From Bacteroidia bacterium (GTDB lineage: Bacteria; Bacteroidota; Bacteroidia; Bacteroidales; Prolixibacteraceae): a stretch of 63,592 nucleotides of DNA. How positions within the stretch are numbered: position 1 is the stretch's first letter; every line of letters begins with the position of its first letter. The stretch spans positions 1-63,592 of the forward strand of contig JANYKW010000034.1 in assembly GCA_025358025.1 (NCBI GenBank), in the 5' to 3' direction. Positions 27,707-36,312 of this stretch are shown here, one piece after another. The notes beneath the pieces are model-generated. The model was given only the letters and a program-made list of their open reading frames with translations, had not been told where the DNA came from and did not search any database. Made by a program: the position numbers and the translations under genes.

Positions 27707-27749
27707 ATTCATTTGTCAATAAATCAGTCATTTTTATAGACAAATGAAT
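27707..27749. promoter_or_regulatory. Candidate Lrp/AsnC operator
   Basis: ATTCATTTGTC (27707-27717) and GACAAATGAAT (27739-27749) form a perfect 11-bp inverted repeat with 21-bp spacing (centre to centre 32 bp, three helical turns). It lies between the divergent lrp and amtB genes. The half-site resembles ACAAATTGAA in front of the second Lrp gene. Confidence 0.55.
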
Positions 27750-27825
27750 TATAATCGTTCTTTTTAATGAAAAAAAGACAATATAACAGGTAATAGTATA
27801 AAAGATAACTAAATAGAATATTATC

Positions 27826-29148
27826 ATGAACAAATCCTGGCAAATATCGCTTGTACTTCTTTTGATTCTCTCTTTAATCGGAGTGATCGTTTCAGGAACA
27901 AATCCTTTTGAACTGGATCCTAAAACGGTTCCCGGTGATGTGGCATGGATGCTGACCTCAACAGCACTTGTCCTGTTTATGACCCCGGGTCTGGCTTTTT
28001 TCTATGGTGGAATGATACAACCAAAAAATATCATCTCTACCATGCTGCAAAGTTTTGTGGCCATGGGAATTGTCAGTATTGTATGGGTTCTTATCGGATT
28101 TAGCCTGGCATTTGGTGACAGCATCGGACCAGAAAAATATGGATTTATCGGTAATCCATTCACCTATTTCATGTTTAAAGGTGTAGGTGGAAACATCAAT
28201 GCAGCATTGGCACCAACGATTCCCCTGGCTCTATTTGCTATTTTTCAGATGAAATTTGCCATCATAACCCCTGCCCTGATCACGGGTTCGTTTGCCGGTA
28301 GGGTCAAATTCAGTTCCTACATCCTTTTTATCTCACTTTTTACCATTTTCATTTATGCTCCTTTAGCCCACTGGACCTGGCATCCGAACGGATTTCTTCG
28401 CAACTGGGGCGTTTTGGACTTTGCAGGCGGAACTGTAGTTCATATGTCGGCAGGATTCGCCGCGCTTGCAGGGGCGATGTTCCTGGGACCCAGACGAGAT
28501 TATCAGCAACAGTTTCATCCGGCCAACATACCTTTTGTCTTGCTGGGAGCAAGCATGCTTTGGTTTGGCTGGTTTGGATTTAACGCGGGGTCAGCCCTTG
28601 CAGCAAATTCGATTGCCACAGTTGCCCTGATGAATACCAACATTGCATCGGCAGCTGCCATGATCGGATTTATCCTCTTTGATGTAGCCATGGGACGCAA
28701 ACCCTCTGCCATGGGTGCTGCCATAGGTCTGGTCGTCGGACTGGTTGCCATCACACCCGGGGCAGGATTCGTCAACCTGGGAGCCGCTATTTTCATCGGA
28801 TTGATTGCCTCATTTGTCTGCAACATCGCAATTTCCTACCGTTCAAAAACTTCACTCGATGATACGCTGGATGTCTTCCCTGCCCATGGTATGGGTGGCA
28901 TAATCGGAATGATACTTACCGCTGTGTTTGCCCAGGGTGTTGGTCTGTTCTATGGCGAATACAAAACATTTCTTTTCCACCTGATTTCGCTGGTGATCGT
29001 TGGAGGTTATGCTTTCGGAGGTTCTTATTTGCTCTATATCTTAACAAATAAGATCATTCCCCTGAGGGTTTCCCCTAAATCAGAAAGGCTTGGACTGGAT
29101 ATAACCCAACATGATGAATCTTATATAAATGAACACAGCAGGGAGTAA
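27826..29148 (+). CDS. amtB: Ammonium transporter (Amt family), second copy
   Basis: A 440-residue ammonium channel with a leading membrane segment (about residues 6-25) and the full Amt core: WMLTSTALVLFMTPGLAFFY, GGMIQPKN, pore His in VVHMSAGFAALAG and in DVFPAHGMGGIIG. It has no adjacent P-II gene; the one P-II in this window is with the first copy. It is divergent from the Lrp/AsnC gene and has a candidate operator upstream. The two copies differ clearly in sequence and length, so they are not a recent duplication. Confidence 0.94.
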   Translation: MNKSWQISLVLLLILSLIGVIVSGTNPFELDPKTVPGDVAWMLTSTALVLFMTPGLAFFYGGMIQPKNIISTMLQSFVAMGIVSIVWVLIGFSLAFGDSIGPEKYGFIGNPFTYFMFKGVGGNINAALAPTIPLALFAIFQMKFAIITPALITGSFAGRVKFSSYILFISLFTIFIYAPLAHWTWHPNGFLRNWGVLDFAGGTVVHMSAGFAALAGAMFLGPRRDYQQQFHPANIPFVLLGASMLWFGWFGFNAGSALAANSIATVALMNTNIASAAAMIGFILFDVAMGRKPSAMGAAIGLVVGLVAITPGAGFVNLGAAIFIGLIASFVCNIAISYRSKTSLDDTLDVFPAHGMGGIIGMILTAVFAQGVGLFYGEYKTFLFHLISLVIVGGYAFGGSYLLYILTNKIIPLRVSPKSERLGLDITQHDESYINEHSRE

Positions 29149-29186
29149 TCAAAGGTGATACACGCAATAAATCAAGAAATTCGTAA

Positions 29187-29738
29187 TCAATAATCTACCT
29201 TGCTGTATTTGTTCCTCATCACTTTTTTCCAGTCGGTCTCCTTGTCAGTCAGGGCAGCACGATCATTGGCCTTGTACCCTATTCCAACGATCGAAAGCAC
29301 CTCCAGATGGTCAGGAATTTGGAGCAATTCCCGAATGAATTCATCTGCAGTAAGATCATCGTTGTGAAAACGCCGGTGTATCTGTACCCAGCAGGAACCC
29401 AACTCCAACCCTTCTGCAGCAAGTTGAAGAATGATTGAGGCAATGGAACAATCTTCGATCCATATGTCACTCTTGGTCTTATCACCTGAAACAACGACGG
29501 CAAGAGGAGCATGTTTTAACAAACAAGCTCCGTGAGGCTTAGCAAGTGACAACCGGGACAATAATTCAGGATCATCAACAACTACAAATTCCCATGGCTT
29601 ACAGTTTTTAGACGAAGGGGAACATAAAGCAGCTTTAAGAAGCTGTTGAATTAAACCCTCGTCAATCTTCCTGTTACTAAACTTTCTGGTACTTCTGCGG
29701 TTATAGATGATCTCAAGCATGGTTAGGTTTTTTTGCAA
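29187..29738 (-). CDS. Nitroreductase family protein
   Basis: A 183-residue FMN-dependent nitroreductase-fold protein. MLEIIYNRRSTRKFSNRKID holds the FMN-binding RRSTR; CSPSSKNCKPWEFVVVDD and GIGYKAND are the other conserved pieces. It lies in the short NADH/NADPH nitroreductase group and is cytoplasmic. The start could be the ATG for MLEII (residue 7 of the longest frame), which begins with the conserved part. Substrate unknown. It is convergent with the second amtB across 38 bp. Confidence 0.88.
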   Translation of the reverse strand: MQKNLTMLEIIYNRRSTRKFSNRKIDEGLIQQLLKAALCSPSSKNCKPWEFVVVDDPELLSRLSLAKPHGACLLKHAPLAVVVSGDKTKSDIWIEDCSIASIILQLAAEGLELGSCWVQIHRRFHNDDLTADEFIRELLQIPDHLEVLSIVGIGYKANDRAALTDKETDWKKVMRNKYSKVDY

Positions 29739-29860
29739 AAATATAAAGCAAATTGAATGTTTAACATAAATTTATCATTTATTTCAAAAAACTTCAAAAA
29801 TATTACCTCAAACCACCCCATTATGGTCAGGTCTAAGGGTGCTCAGCCGATGTAAGGCAA

Positions 29861-31138
29861 TTATTCAGTACATTTTATGATGGCTTTGAGAATGGCTTTT
29901 TGACAAACCGGACAGAAACTATTCGGTTTGTTTGATTTCATGCGGCAATCATCCACAGGACTGTATACACCCTTTGCAACATATCCCCCACCTGCAAATA
30001 CTCCAACCTTACCTGCATATTCTGCGGTTCTTGGAGTTGGAACAGGGGTGGAAGGATCAATAAGATATCCCCACTTGGACTTAAAATCCACCAAAGTTGT
30101 CAGATTGGGTTCCCATGGCTCCACTTTAAGATTGTAGTAATCTTGGTATGCCACTTGTGAAGAATAATATTCGTCGCCCAAACCTGCAAACTCATGCCCA
30201 AATTCATGTATAAATACCTGAGATGCCAATGAATGATCAGAAGTACAGACTGACAGATAGTTGTAAAATCCACCTCCGCCATATTCTGTCGAATTAACCA
30301 GAACAATCAGGTAGTCGTAGGGAACCGATGCTGCCTGATCATAGACTGATTTCAAGTCGGTAGTAGTCAGGTAACGGGAAATATCGAAAGTGTAAAAAGT
30401 ACTGTTATATAGCGTATTAACATAAATATTTCTACCGGGGATATCAGTACCTGACTCCTGGGAAGGGGTTTTTAACGCGTAAATATTAAATTTCTCTTTG
30501 TTGGAAGCAAATGGCTCTCCCAAAAAAAGAGAATCAATCAGGCGACCTGCATCTTTTACAAATTTACCCATCTCATCCGGTCTATAACCTTCGGCAAGAA
30601 TAGCAATGTCCACATTACCGGAAGGATTGCCAGATTTTTTCAGCATCTCAAAATCAATTTTTACCGGTATCTCCTTTGAAATAAAATAATTTGCAGGATC
30701 AACAATGTTTCGGTAAATAATTTCAAATTGCCCTTTACGGTTGCGACAAGAAATCTCCAATTCTACTTTCTTCTTAGGAAAAGGAAAACGAAGCACCTGG
30801 TAGAAAGACTTTTCCATTTTTTTTGCCTCAGCCGTCGCTTGCCACTCCTGAAAAAGTGGAGAAAACCCCTGCTGGTAAATGATGGCATGTGAAGCCTGAT
30901 CTTTTATCCTAAAACGATAATTACCAAGGAATTGCTCAGTTATTTGAATGTATGTTTTGCCTCCCCAAAGCGGTTCTTTCTTCAGCTGAACCTCTGTAAC
31001 CCTGACCGTTTTATTTGTTCCGGTAAGCAGGTAATCAAATCGCAATACACCATCCGTAAAAAAATCATTATACGCCTCCTGAGCAGTTAGTATTATAGGC
31101 GACAAGCAAAGAAACAGAAAGACTAATCTGGTTATCAT
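29861..31138 (-). CDS. Peptidase M64 family exported protein
   Basis: A 425-residue protein with a signal peptide (MITRLVFLFLCLSPIILTAQ). It contains the zinc-protease motif FIHEFGHEFAGLGDEYY (HExxH with a downstream Asp) in the C-terminal half and an N-terminal M64 domain with IAILAEGY. M64 includes the IgA protease of Clostridium ramosum and many uncharacterised Bacteroidota proteins; target unknown here. The C-terminus has a CxxC (FCPVCQKA). It is monocistronic, divergent from the MscS gene. Confidence 0.87.
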   Translation of the reverse strand: MITRLVFLFLCLSPIILTAQEAYNDFFTDGVLRFDYLLTGTNKTVRVTEVQLKKEPLWGGKTYIQITEQFLGNYRFRIKDQASHAIIYQQGFSPLFQEWQATAEAKKMEKSFYQVLRFPFPKKKVELEISCRNRKGQFEIIYRNIVDPANYFISKEIPVKIDFEMLKKSGNPSGNVDIAILAEGYRPDEMGKFVKDAGRLIDSLFLGEPFASNKEKFNIYALKTPSQESGTDIPGRNIYVNTLYNSTFYTFDISRYLTTTDLKSVYDQAASVPYDYLIVLVNSTEYGGGGFYNYLSVCTSDHSLASQVFIHEFGHEFAGLGDEYYSSQVAYQDYYNLKVEPWEPNLTTLVDFKSKWGYLIDPSTPVPTPRTAEYAGKVGVFAGGGYVAKGVYSPVDDCRMKSNKPNSFCPVCQKAILKAIIKCTE

Positions 31139-31216
31139 TTGTATATACTATTATTAACTATTTTTGCAGACAGTTCAAACATAATCAATTCCAAACAGTT
31201 TGTAAAGCAATAAGCC

Positions 31217-32467
31217 ATGCAAATTTTTTATGACTATTTAAGAGAACTTTTCCTTAATGCTCCATTGCATCCCAAAATTGCAATTTATTTGGCAGCCTTG
31301 GGAACATTTCTGTTCATTTCGCTGATCGCGCTGATACTCTTCTTTCCGCTAAGAAAGCTGCTCATTATAATTGTTGAAAGACTTACCGTCAGATCAGAAA
31401 CTATGTGGGATGATGTTCTTTTTGAACACAAGGTATTTCATGCAGTTGCACACCTGATACCTGCTATTTTTATTTATGGATCAGCTGGATTTGGGACTGA
31501 AGATTTGGTTTCTCTCCCTGTAGTAATTACAGGTATCGCCAAAATATATATCACTTTTGCAGTTGTGTTAACTCTCGTCCGTTTTCTGGACGCATCAATG
31601 GATATATACAATACTTATCCATTTGCAATGGAACGCCCCATCAAAGGTTATCTGCAGCTTCTCAAGATCTTAATTTATTCCATTGCCGTTATCATCCTGG
31701 TATCCATTCTTGTAAACCAAAACCCAGCCAGACTATTCACTGGACTTGGAGCAATGGCTGCCGTCTTAATGTTGGTATTTAAAGACCCCATTCTTGGTTT
31801 TGTAGCTAGTATTCAACTGGCTGCAAATAAGATGGTAAAACCTGGAGACTGGATAACAGTCCCAAGATTTGGCGCTGACGGAACAGTAGTGGATATCTCC
31901 CTGACTACCGTGAAAATTCAGAATTGGGATAAAACGATCACTTCTATTCCAACATATTCGCTGGTATCCGAATCTGTTACCAACTGGATTGGTATGCAGG
32001 AATCTGGCGGCAGACGAATTCAGCGTTCCGTATTTATTGACATGGCCCGAATAAAATTCTGCGACGAAAAATTTGTTGACCGTATCGCGAATCTACCAGT
32101 TATTAAAAGCTATATGGAACAAAAGAGGGCTATTGATCCTGCCTTCCCCGACTGGAAGGAGCGGATGGGAAAACAACCCACCAATCTCGCCGTTTTTCGT
32201 TCATATATTGAGGCTTTCCTTTGGACCAATCCAAACACTCATAACAATATGACACTGATTGTCAGATTTTTGCAATCTACTGAACGCGGTTTACCCATGG
32301 AATATATCGTATTTAGCAAGGAACAACAGTCCGATCTTTTCGAGTCAATCTCAGCAGAAATTGTCGATCATATTTTAGCTGTAATCTCCGACTTTGATTT
32401 GAAGGTCTTTCAAAATCCTAGCGGAAGCGATTTCAGATACATTGCGCGAAGTCAGGATAAAGGATAA
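31217..32467 (+). CDS. MscS family mechanosensitive channel (YbdG-like)
   Basis: A 416-residue inner-membrane channel. Helices lie at about residues 20-48, 70-90, 100-120 and 140-165, followed by the pore helix (LFTGLGAMAAVLMLVFKDP) and the cytoplasmic beta domain (VKPGDWITVP, GTVVDISLTTVKIQNWD). A C-terminal insertion around RRIQRSVFIDMARIKF and FLWTNPNTHNN matches the YbdG/MscM-type subgroup. It protects against hypo-osmotic shock. The last residues (SQDKG) are encoded by the heptamer repeat array that continues downstream. Confidence 0.9.
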   Translation: MQIFYDYLRELFLNAPLHPKIAIYLAALGTFLFISLIALILFFPLRKLLIIIVERLTVRSETMWDDVLFEHKVFHAVAHLIPAIFIYGSAGFGTEDLVSLPVVITGIAKIYITFAVVLTLVRFLDASMDIYNTYPFAMERPIKGYLQLLKILIYSIAVIILVSILVNQNPARLFTGLGAMAAVLMLVFKDPILGFVASIQLAANKMVKPGDWITVPRFGADGTVVDISLTTVKIQNWDKTITSIPTYSLVSESVTNWIGMQESGGRRIQRSVFIDMARIKFCDEKFVDRIANLPVIKSYMEQKRAIDPAFPDWKERMGKQPTNLAVFRSYIEAFLWTNPNTHNNMTLIVRFLQSTERGLPMEYIVFSKEQQSDLFESISAEIVDHILAVISDFDLKVFQNPSGSDFRYIARSQDKG

Positions 32468-32524
32468 GGGATAAAATAAAAGGATAAAGGTTAAAGGATA
32501 AAGGATAAAGGTTAAAGGATAAAG
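32454..32524. repeat. Heptamer tandem repeat (GGATAAA/GGTTAAA)
   Basis: About nine imperfect copies of a 7-bp unit (AGGATAA or AGGTTAA) begin inside the last codons of the MscS gene and run to 32524. The unit resembles the GGCTAAA array at 62644-62780. No inverted copy is seen here. Confidence 0.75.
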
Positions 32525-32694
32525 TCCCTCAGTATGTGACATATAGCCCCATCTAAAATAACATTGGAAAAAGATGTTATATAAGAGGAAAGGGTGATAT
32601 CCTGTGAATGATTTACAAATTCAGAAGTATGGTGCAAATATTTGAAATTAATTTGCCAGAGCAGTTAAATAATTATAGTTTTGTCGAAAAATAG

Positions 32695-32714
32695 TCAATT
32701 TACTAACAAATTGA
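32695..32714. promoter_or_regulatory. Candidate Lrp operator at its own gene
   Basis: TCAATTT (32695-32701) and AAATTGA (32708-32714) make a perfect 7-bp inverted repeat with a 6-bp spacer, ending 7 bp before the start codon. The half-site ACAAATTGAA resembles ACAAATGAA in the other lrp/amtB region. Autoregulation is likely but inferred. Confidence 0.45.
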
Positions 32715-32721
32715 AAGAATC

Positions 32722-33222
32722 GTGAAGAAGAACAACATTGAATCAGAAGAAGATTTCAAAGAACAAGCTGTCCAGATTGACGATCTGGACCGGAAAATTC
32801 TAAAATTAATCACCAACAACGCCAGGGTCCCATTTTTGGAAGTAGCCAGAGAGTGTGGAGTTTCAGGAGCTGCCATTCACCAAAGAGTGCAACGCTTAAT
32901 TTCAATGGGCGTAGTAACAGGATCCGAATTTATTGTCAGTCCATCGAGGATGGGATATAACACCACTGCTTTCATGGGTATCTATCTTGAAAAAACCAGT
33001 TTCGACAAAAAAGTGTTAAAGCAGCTGAAAGATATACCTGAAGTTGTAGAATGTCATCATACGACCGGGCAGTATGCTATTTTTATTAAAATCCAAACCA
33101 AGACAAATAAGCATCTAATGAAGATCATCGATACTGATCTTCAAGCCATTGACGGTATTGCCCGCACCGAAACCTTTATCTCGCTGGAGCAGGACTTCAA
33201 ACGTCAGATTCCGATAAAATAA
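32722..33222 (+). CDS. Lrp/AsnC family transcriptional regulator (second copy)
   Basis: A 166-residue regulator, HTH DDLDRKILKLITNNARVPFL with GVSGAAIHQRVQRL, then the RAM domain VVECHHTTGQYAIFIKI. It is a clear paralogue of the protein at 27137, sharing the TETFISLEQDFKRQIPI ending. The start is GTG; a few extra residues (NNIESEEDFKEQ) precede the HTH. It stands alone between MscS and the convergent DUF3127 gene, with a palindrome immediately upstream. Its regulon is unknown. Confidence 0.9.
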   Translation: MKKNNIESEEDFKEQAVQIDDLDRKILKLITNNARVPFLEVARECGVSGAAIHQRVQRLISMGVVTGSEFIVSPSRMGYNTTAFMGIYLEKTSFDKKVLKQLKDIPEVVECHHTTGQYAIFIKIQTKTNKHLMKIIDTDLQAIDGIARTETFISLEQDFKRQIPIK

Positions 33223-33237
33223 AAGCATTTGATAATA

Positions 33238-33292
33238 ATTTACCATTTTAATTGCTAAATGGGCATTCCAGCTGGCAATTAAAATGGTAAAT
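33238..33292. terminator. 18-bp perfect hairpin between convergent genes
   Basis: The right arm (33275-33292, GCAATTAAAATGGTAAAT) includes the last codons and stop of the DUF3127 gene, and the left arm (33238-33255) is its exact reverse complement, with a 19-nt loop. There is no long U-tract, so it may be a 3' mRNA hairpin or a repeat relic rather than a classic terminator. Confidence 0.65.
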
Positions 33293-33653
33293 CGTCGTTA
33301 TCCCCCTCCTTCGCAGGCATAAAATCATCTTCATTGTAGGGTGGTGGGGGTGGCTGATCACCTGCAGTTGAACCTTTCTCCAGTCTGTCGATTTTAAAGG
33401 CGTTGACATTGTGGTACCATTTCCCATTGTACTCACGACCTTCCAAACTAAAACTCACTTCTACCTCATGGTTTTTATCATTCTCCCTGATCATTTCTGT
33501 TTTATCGTTGAAAAGTGTAAAACAAATTTTCTTGGGAAACTGATCATCAGGAACCTCAAGGACAAAATCCAGTTTTTTCCACTCTCCTCTTGCACTGCTG
33601 CCAGTTTGCAGTGGTAGTATGTCTGTTACTCTTCCTTTAACTTTAAAACTCAT
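33279..33653 (-). CDS. DUF3127 domain protein
   Basis: A 124-residue protein from the ATG at 33651-33653 (MSFKVKGRVTDILPLQTGSS). The open frame extends 15 codons further upstream, but conservation as I know it begins at MSFKV. The fold is predicted as an OB-like domain: KKLDFVLEVPDDQFPKKI, IRENDKNHEVEVSFSLEGRE and WYHNVNAFKI. The C-terminal tail is acidic (DNDDLPF), like those of SSB proteins. DUF3127 is common in Bacteroidota and an SSB-like role is plausible but unproven. Its 3' end forms one arm of a hairpin. Confidence 0.85.
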   Translation of the reverse strand: MSFKVKGRVTDILPLQTGSSARGEWKKLDFVLEVPDDQFPKKICFTLFNDKTEMIRENDKNHEVEVSFSLEGREYNGKWYHNVNAFKIDRLEKGSTAGDQPPPPPYNEDDFMPAKEGDNDDLPF

Positions 33654-33751
33654 GCTTTTTTGATTTTTAAGAAACAAAACCCGGAAGATGATGCTCATCC
33701 ATTCCGGGTTCGTTTATGAGGAATTACCTCTGTGTATATAATATTGTGGAA

Positions 33752-34480
33752 TTATTTTGTTGGAGCGGGAGCTGCTGCAGCTGCTGGCTCAATCCCGATC
33801 AGCTCGACTTCGAAAATCAAAACTGAGTTAGGTTTAATTTTCGGACCGGCAGCTTGTTCTCCATAACCAAGCTCTGAAGGAATATAAATCTTCCATTTTG
33901 AGCCTACAGGCATCAGTTGCAATGCTTCTGTCCAGCCTTTGATCACTTGTCCCAAACCAAATGTAACCGGTTCGCCGCGATCAACAGAACTGTCAAAAAC
34001 AGTACCATCGATGGTTGTTCCATGATAATGCACTTTAACGGTATTTTCAGCAGAAGGCTTTGGACCTGTACCAGCCTTCAGGATTTCATACTGAAGACCT
34101 GATGCAGTAGTTGTTACGCCAGAACGTTTTCCGTTTTCAGCTAAGAATTTCTGACCAGCTGCCTTATTCTTTCCACCTTCCTCTGATTGGCATTTTACAA
34201 AATATCCCTGGGTAATTGCGCCTGCTTTGGATGAACTGATAAGGCCCGAATCACCTTTCATGATGGTCGAAAAAGCCTGAAGTATAATATCAGGATTAAG
34301 TTCTTTTCCTCCTGGTGCTTCAGGAAGATTTTTCTTGATGTTGTTACCCAAATCCACTCCAATGGCATATGCTGCAGAGTCGGCCATTGTCTTAAGGTTA
34401 ACTTTGGTGTTTGATGGATTGCACGATGCCAGAACAATAGATCCGGCTACCATTGAGAGCAGTAAATTTCTAATTTGCAT
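33752..34480 (-). CDS. FKBP-type peptidyl-prolyl isomerase, lipoprotein
   Basis: A 242-residue prolyl isomerase exported as a lipoprotein (lipobox VLASC near residue 19). It has an N-terminal FKBP_N helical dimerisation part (about 30-120) and an FKBP domain (about 135-230: VKVHYHGTTIDGTVFDSS, VIKGWTEALQLMPVGSKW, IYIPSELGYGEQ). It likely folds proteins in the periplasm. The end is Ala/Pro-rich (AAAAPAPTK). Transcribed in the same direction as ApbE but separated by about 120 bp. Confidence 0.93.
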   Translation of the reverse strand: MQIRNLLLSMVAGSIVLASCNPSNTKVNLKTMADSAAYAIGVDLGNNIKKNLPEAPGGKELNPDIILQAFSTIMKGDSGLISSSKAGAITQGYFVKCQSEEGGKNKAAGQKFLAENGKRSGVTTTASGLQYEILKAGTGPKPSAENTVKVHYHGTTIDGTVFDSSVDRGEPVTFGLGQVIKGWTEALQLMPVGSKWKIYIPSELGYGEQAAGPKIKPNSVLIFEVELIGIEPAAAAAPAPTK

Positions 34481-34599
34481 AACTGTTTTCTATAAAAAAT
34501 TGAGTTTGTATCTAAAAGGTGCGAAGATAACTATTTTTCAATATATAAACATGCTCGGATGTTAAAATATTTCTCTGTAACTACTTGTTTACTGGGTAA

Positions 34600-35622
34600 T
34601 TAATTTTTCTTTAATAACTTTTCAAAACCCGGAGTATAAAAAACGGCAAAACCACCTTGCTGGTTGTCGGTGATAAAATAGGCTTCGATATCCCTGTTAT
34701 TTGATAGAAATTTTTTTGCCTTCTCAAGTCCCATCACCATAAAAGCAGTAGCATAGGCATCCGCAGTGATGCAATCGTCAGCCAGAACTGAAACGCTCAG
34801 CAGATTGTGCCTTACTGGGTAACCGTTGGATGGATCTATGGTATGCGAATACCGTACTCCGTTCTCCTCGTAATACTTACGGTAATTTCCGGATGTCGAA
34901 ATAGCCTGGCTCTTCAATGATAGTATCGCCTGGATCTTGCGTTCATCTTCAGAGTTTTTGGCAGGCATCTCAATGGCAACACTCCAAATTTGTCCATCCG
35001 GCTTTGTTCCGTGTCCCAAAACCTCCCCTCCTACATCAATCAAATAATTAACTATTCCTCTTTTCTCAAAAAATTGCCCAATCCAGTCGGAAGAATAACC
35101 TTGTGCAATTGCATCAAAATCTATACGAATCCGGGGATCCATTTTGATCAGCCTTCCATTTATCAACTGCACTTTTTGATATCCAACCAATTGAAGAAGA
35201 GAATCTACCATCGCCTGATCAACTTTTGCTTTTTTAGAAAATCCAAATCCCCAGGCATTGACCAAAGGACCAACTGTGATATCAAATGCTCCGTCTGATC
35301 TTACCGATACCTCCTTCGCCTTCCTGAATATTGTCTCAAAAATGGTATCTGCAACAACCGTCGAATCATTGTTGTTTAGCCTGGAAAGAATCGAAACAGG
35401 CACATAGGCGGATACTGACCTGTCGAATTGCTTAAAAAGAGAGTCAATGGAAGGCTGCAGATCCTCATTGTTTTCCGAGCAGTAAGTAATGGCATAGTAT
35501 GTACCTTGTGCAGCACCCGAAATTTTAAAAACCTTAAGCTCCTTTTTCTCTTGGCAAGAGGTTAAAAATAGTAGGATAACTCCCAGGATTATCAGGTTAA
35601 TTGTTGCAGCCTTGTTCCACAT
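34600..35622 (-). CDS. apbE: FAD:protein FMN transferase (ApbE)
   Basis: A 340-residue lipoprotein (lipobox FLTSC near residue 22) that attaches FMN to Ser/Thr in periplasmic proteins of redox complexes such as Na+-NQR and RNF. The conserved GAAQGTYYAITY, the AFDITVGPLVNAWGFG block, IDVGGEV and the flavin-binding TDAYATAFMVMG (here ITADAYATAFMVMG) are seen. No obvious flavoprotein target lies next to it. It is followed by the FKBP gene on the same strand. Confidence 0.92.
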   Translation of the reverse strand: MWNKAATINLIILGVILLFLTSCQEKKELKVFKISGAAQGTYYAITYCSENNEDLQPSIDSLFKQFDRSVSAYVPVSILSRLNNNDSTVVADTIFETIFRKAKEVSVRSDGAFDITVGPLVNAWGFGFSKKAKVDQAMVDSLLQLVGYQKVQLINGRLIKMDPRIRIDFDAIAQGYSSDWIGQFFEKRGIVNYLIDVGGEVLGHGTKPDGQIWSVAIEMPAKNSEDERKIQAILSLKSQAISTSGNYRKYYEENGVRYSHTIDPSNGYPVRHNLLSVSVLADDCITADAYATAFMVMGLEKAKKFLSNNRDIEAYFITDNQQGGFAVFYTPGFEKLLKKN

Positions 35623-35649
35623 ATACCATTCATATTTAATTGTTAATCG

Positions 35650-36312
35650 TTATTTTTCGGCTCTTAACATCTCTCTTTTACCGGGTGGACCCGGAATCCT
35701 TTCTACCTGGAATCCAATAGACTGAAGCATTCTTCTGACGTAACCCTTAGCACAGTATGTAACCAGTATACTACCCTCTTTCATAATTGAATAGATTGGT
35801 TCAAAAACCGATCGGCTCCAGAGTTCCGGTTGTTTTTCAGGCGAAAAGGCATCAAAAAAGACCAGATCGACAGATGGAAGGTCAAATATATTGGTTTGTA
35901 AGATATCTGCTTCCATTTTATGAAGGGAAAATTTGGGATAAATTTCGGTATAACAATTCCACTCAGCATTGTGAAGAATTGCAAAACGGTTGGAATGACC
36001 ATCCGCAGAAAAGGTGCTATAATTCAATTTATTCCAAATTTCGGCAGGTAACGGAAATTTCTCAACAGCATAATATCTGACAATCTGATCTGATTTTATG
36101 GATGCCAGCAGGGTCAGGTAACAGTTCAAACCTGTTCCAAAACCAATTTCAAGAACATTGATCTCTCTGCCATGACATCGTTCGAATCCTTCCTGAATAA
36201 ACACATGCTGTGATTCCTGAACAGCACCATAGGTTGAGTGGTAATGTTCGTCTGCCTCCACAAGATACAGTGTATGAGACCCATCCATGGTCTTTTTTAA
36301 TTCAATCTTCAT
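35650..36312 (-). CDS. mnmD: tRNA 5-methylaminomethyl-2-thiouridine methyltransferase (MnmD)
   Basis: A 220-residue SAM-dependent methyltransferase for tRNA wobble uridine, the MnmD half of the MnmC enzyme without the oxidase domain. SAM motif NVLEIGFGTGLNCY and the characteristic VFFDAFSPEKQPELWS are present. The frame is open upstream to 36405, but the start used here (36310-36312, MKIELKKTMDGS) begins with the conserved part and overlaps the MATE stop by 11 bp, indicating a shared transcript. Confidence 0.9.
   Translation of the reverse strand: MKIELKKTMDGSHTLYLVEADEHYHSTYGAVQESQHVFIQEGFERCHGREINVLEIGFGTGLNCYLTLLASIKSDQIVRYYAVEKFPLPAEIWNKLNYSTFSADGHSNRFAILHNAEWNCYTEIYPKFSLHKMEADILQTNIFDLPSVDLVFFDAFSPEKQPELWSRSVFEPIYSIMKEGSILVTYCAKGYVRRMLQSIGFQVERIPGPPGKREMLRAEK

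Noticed and set aside
32454-32524. The GGATAAA array as a CRISPR
   Set aside because: The units are 7 bp with no spacers, and no cas genes are near.
27137-33222. The region between the two Lrp genes as a mobile island
   Set aside because: No integrase, transposase, tRNA or direct-repeat ends were found, and the genes between are ordinary for the phylum.
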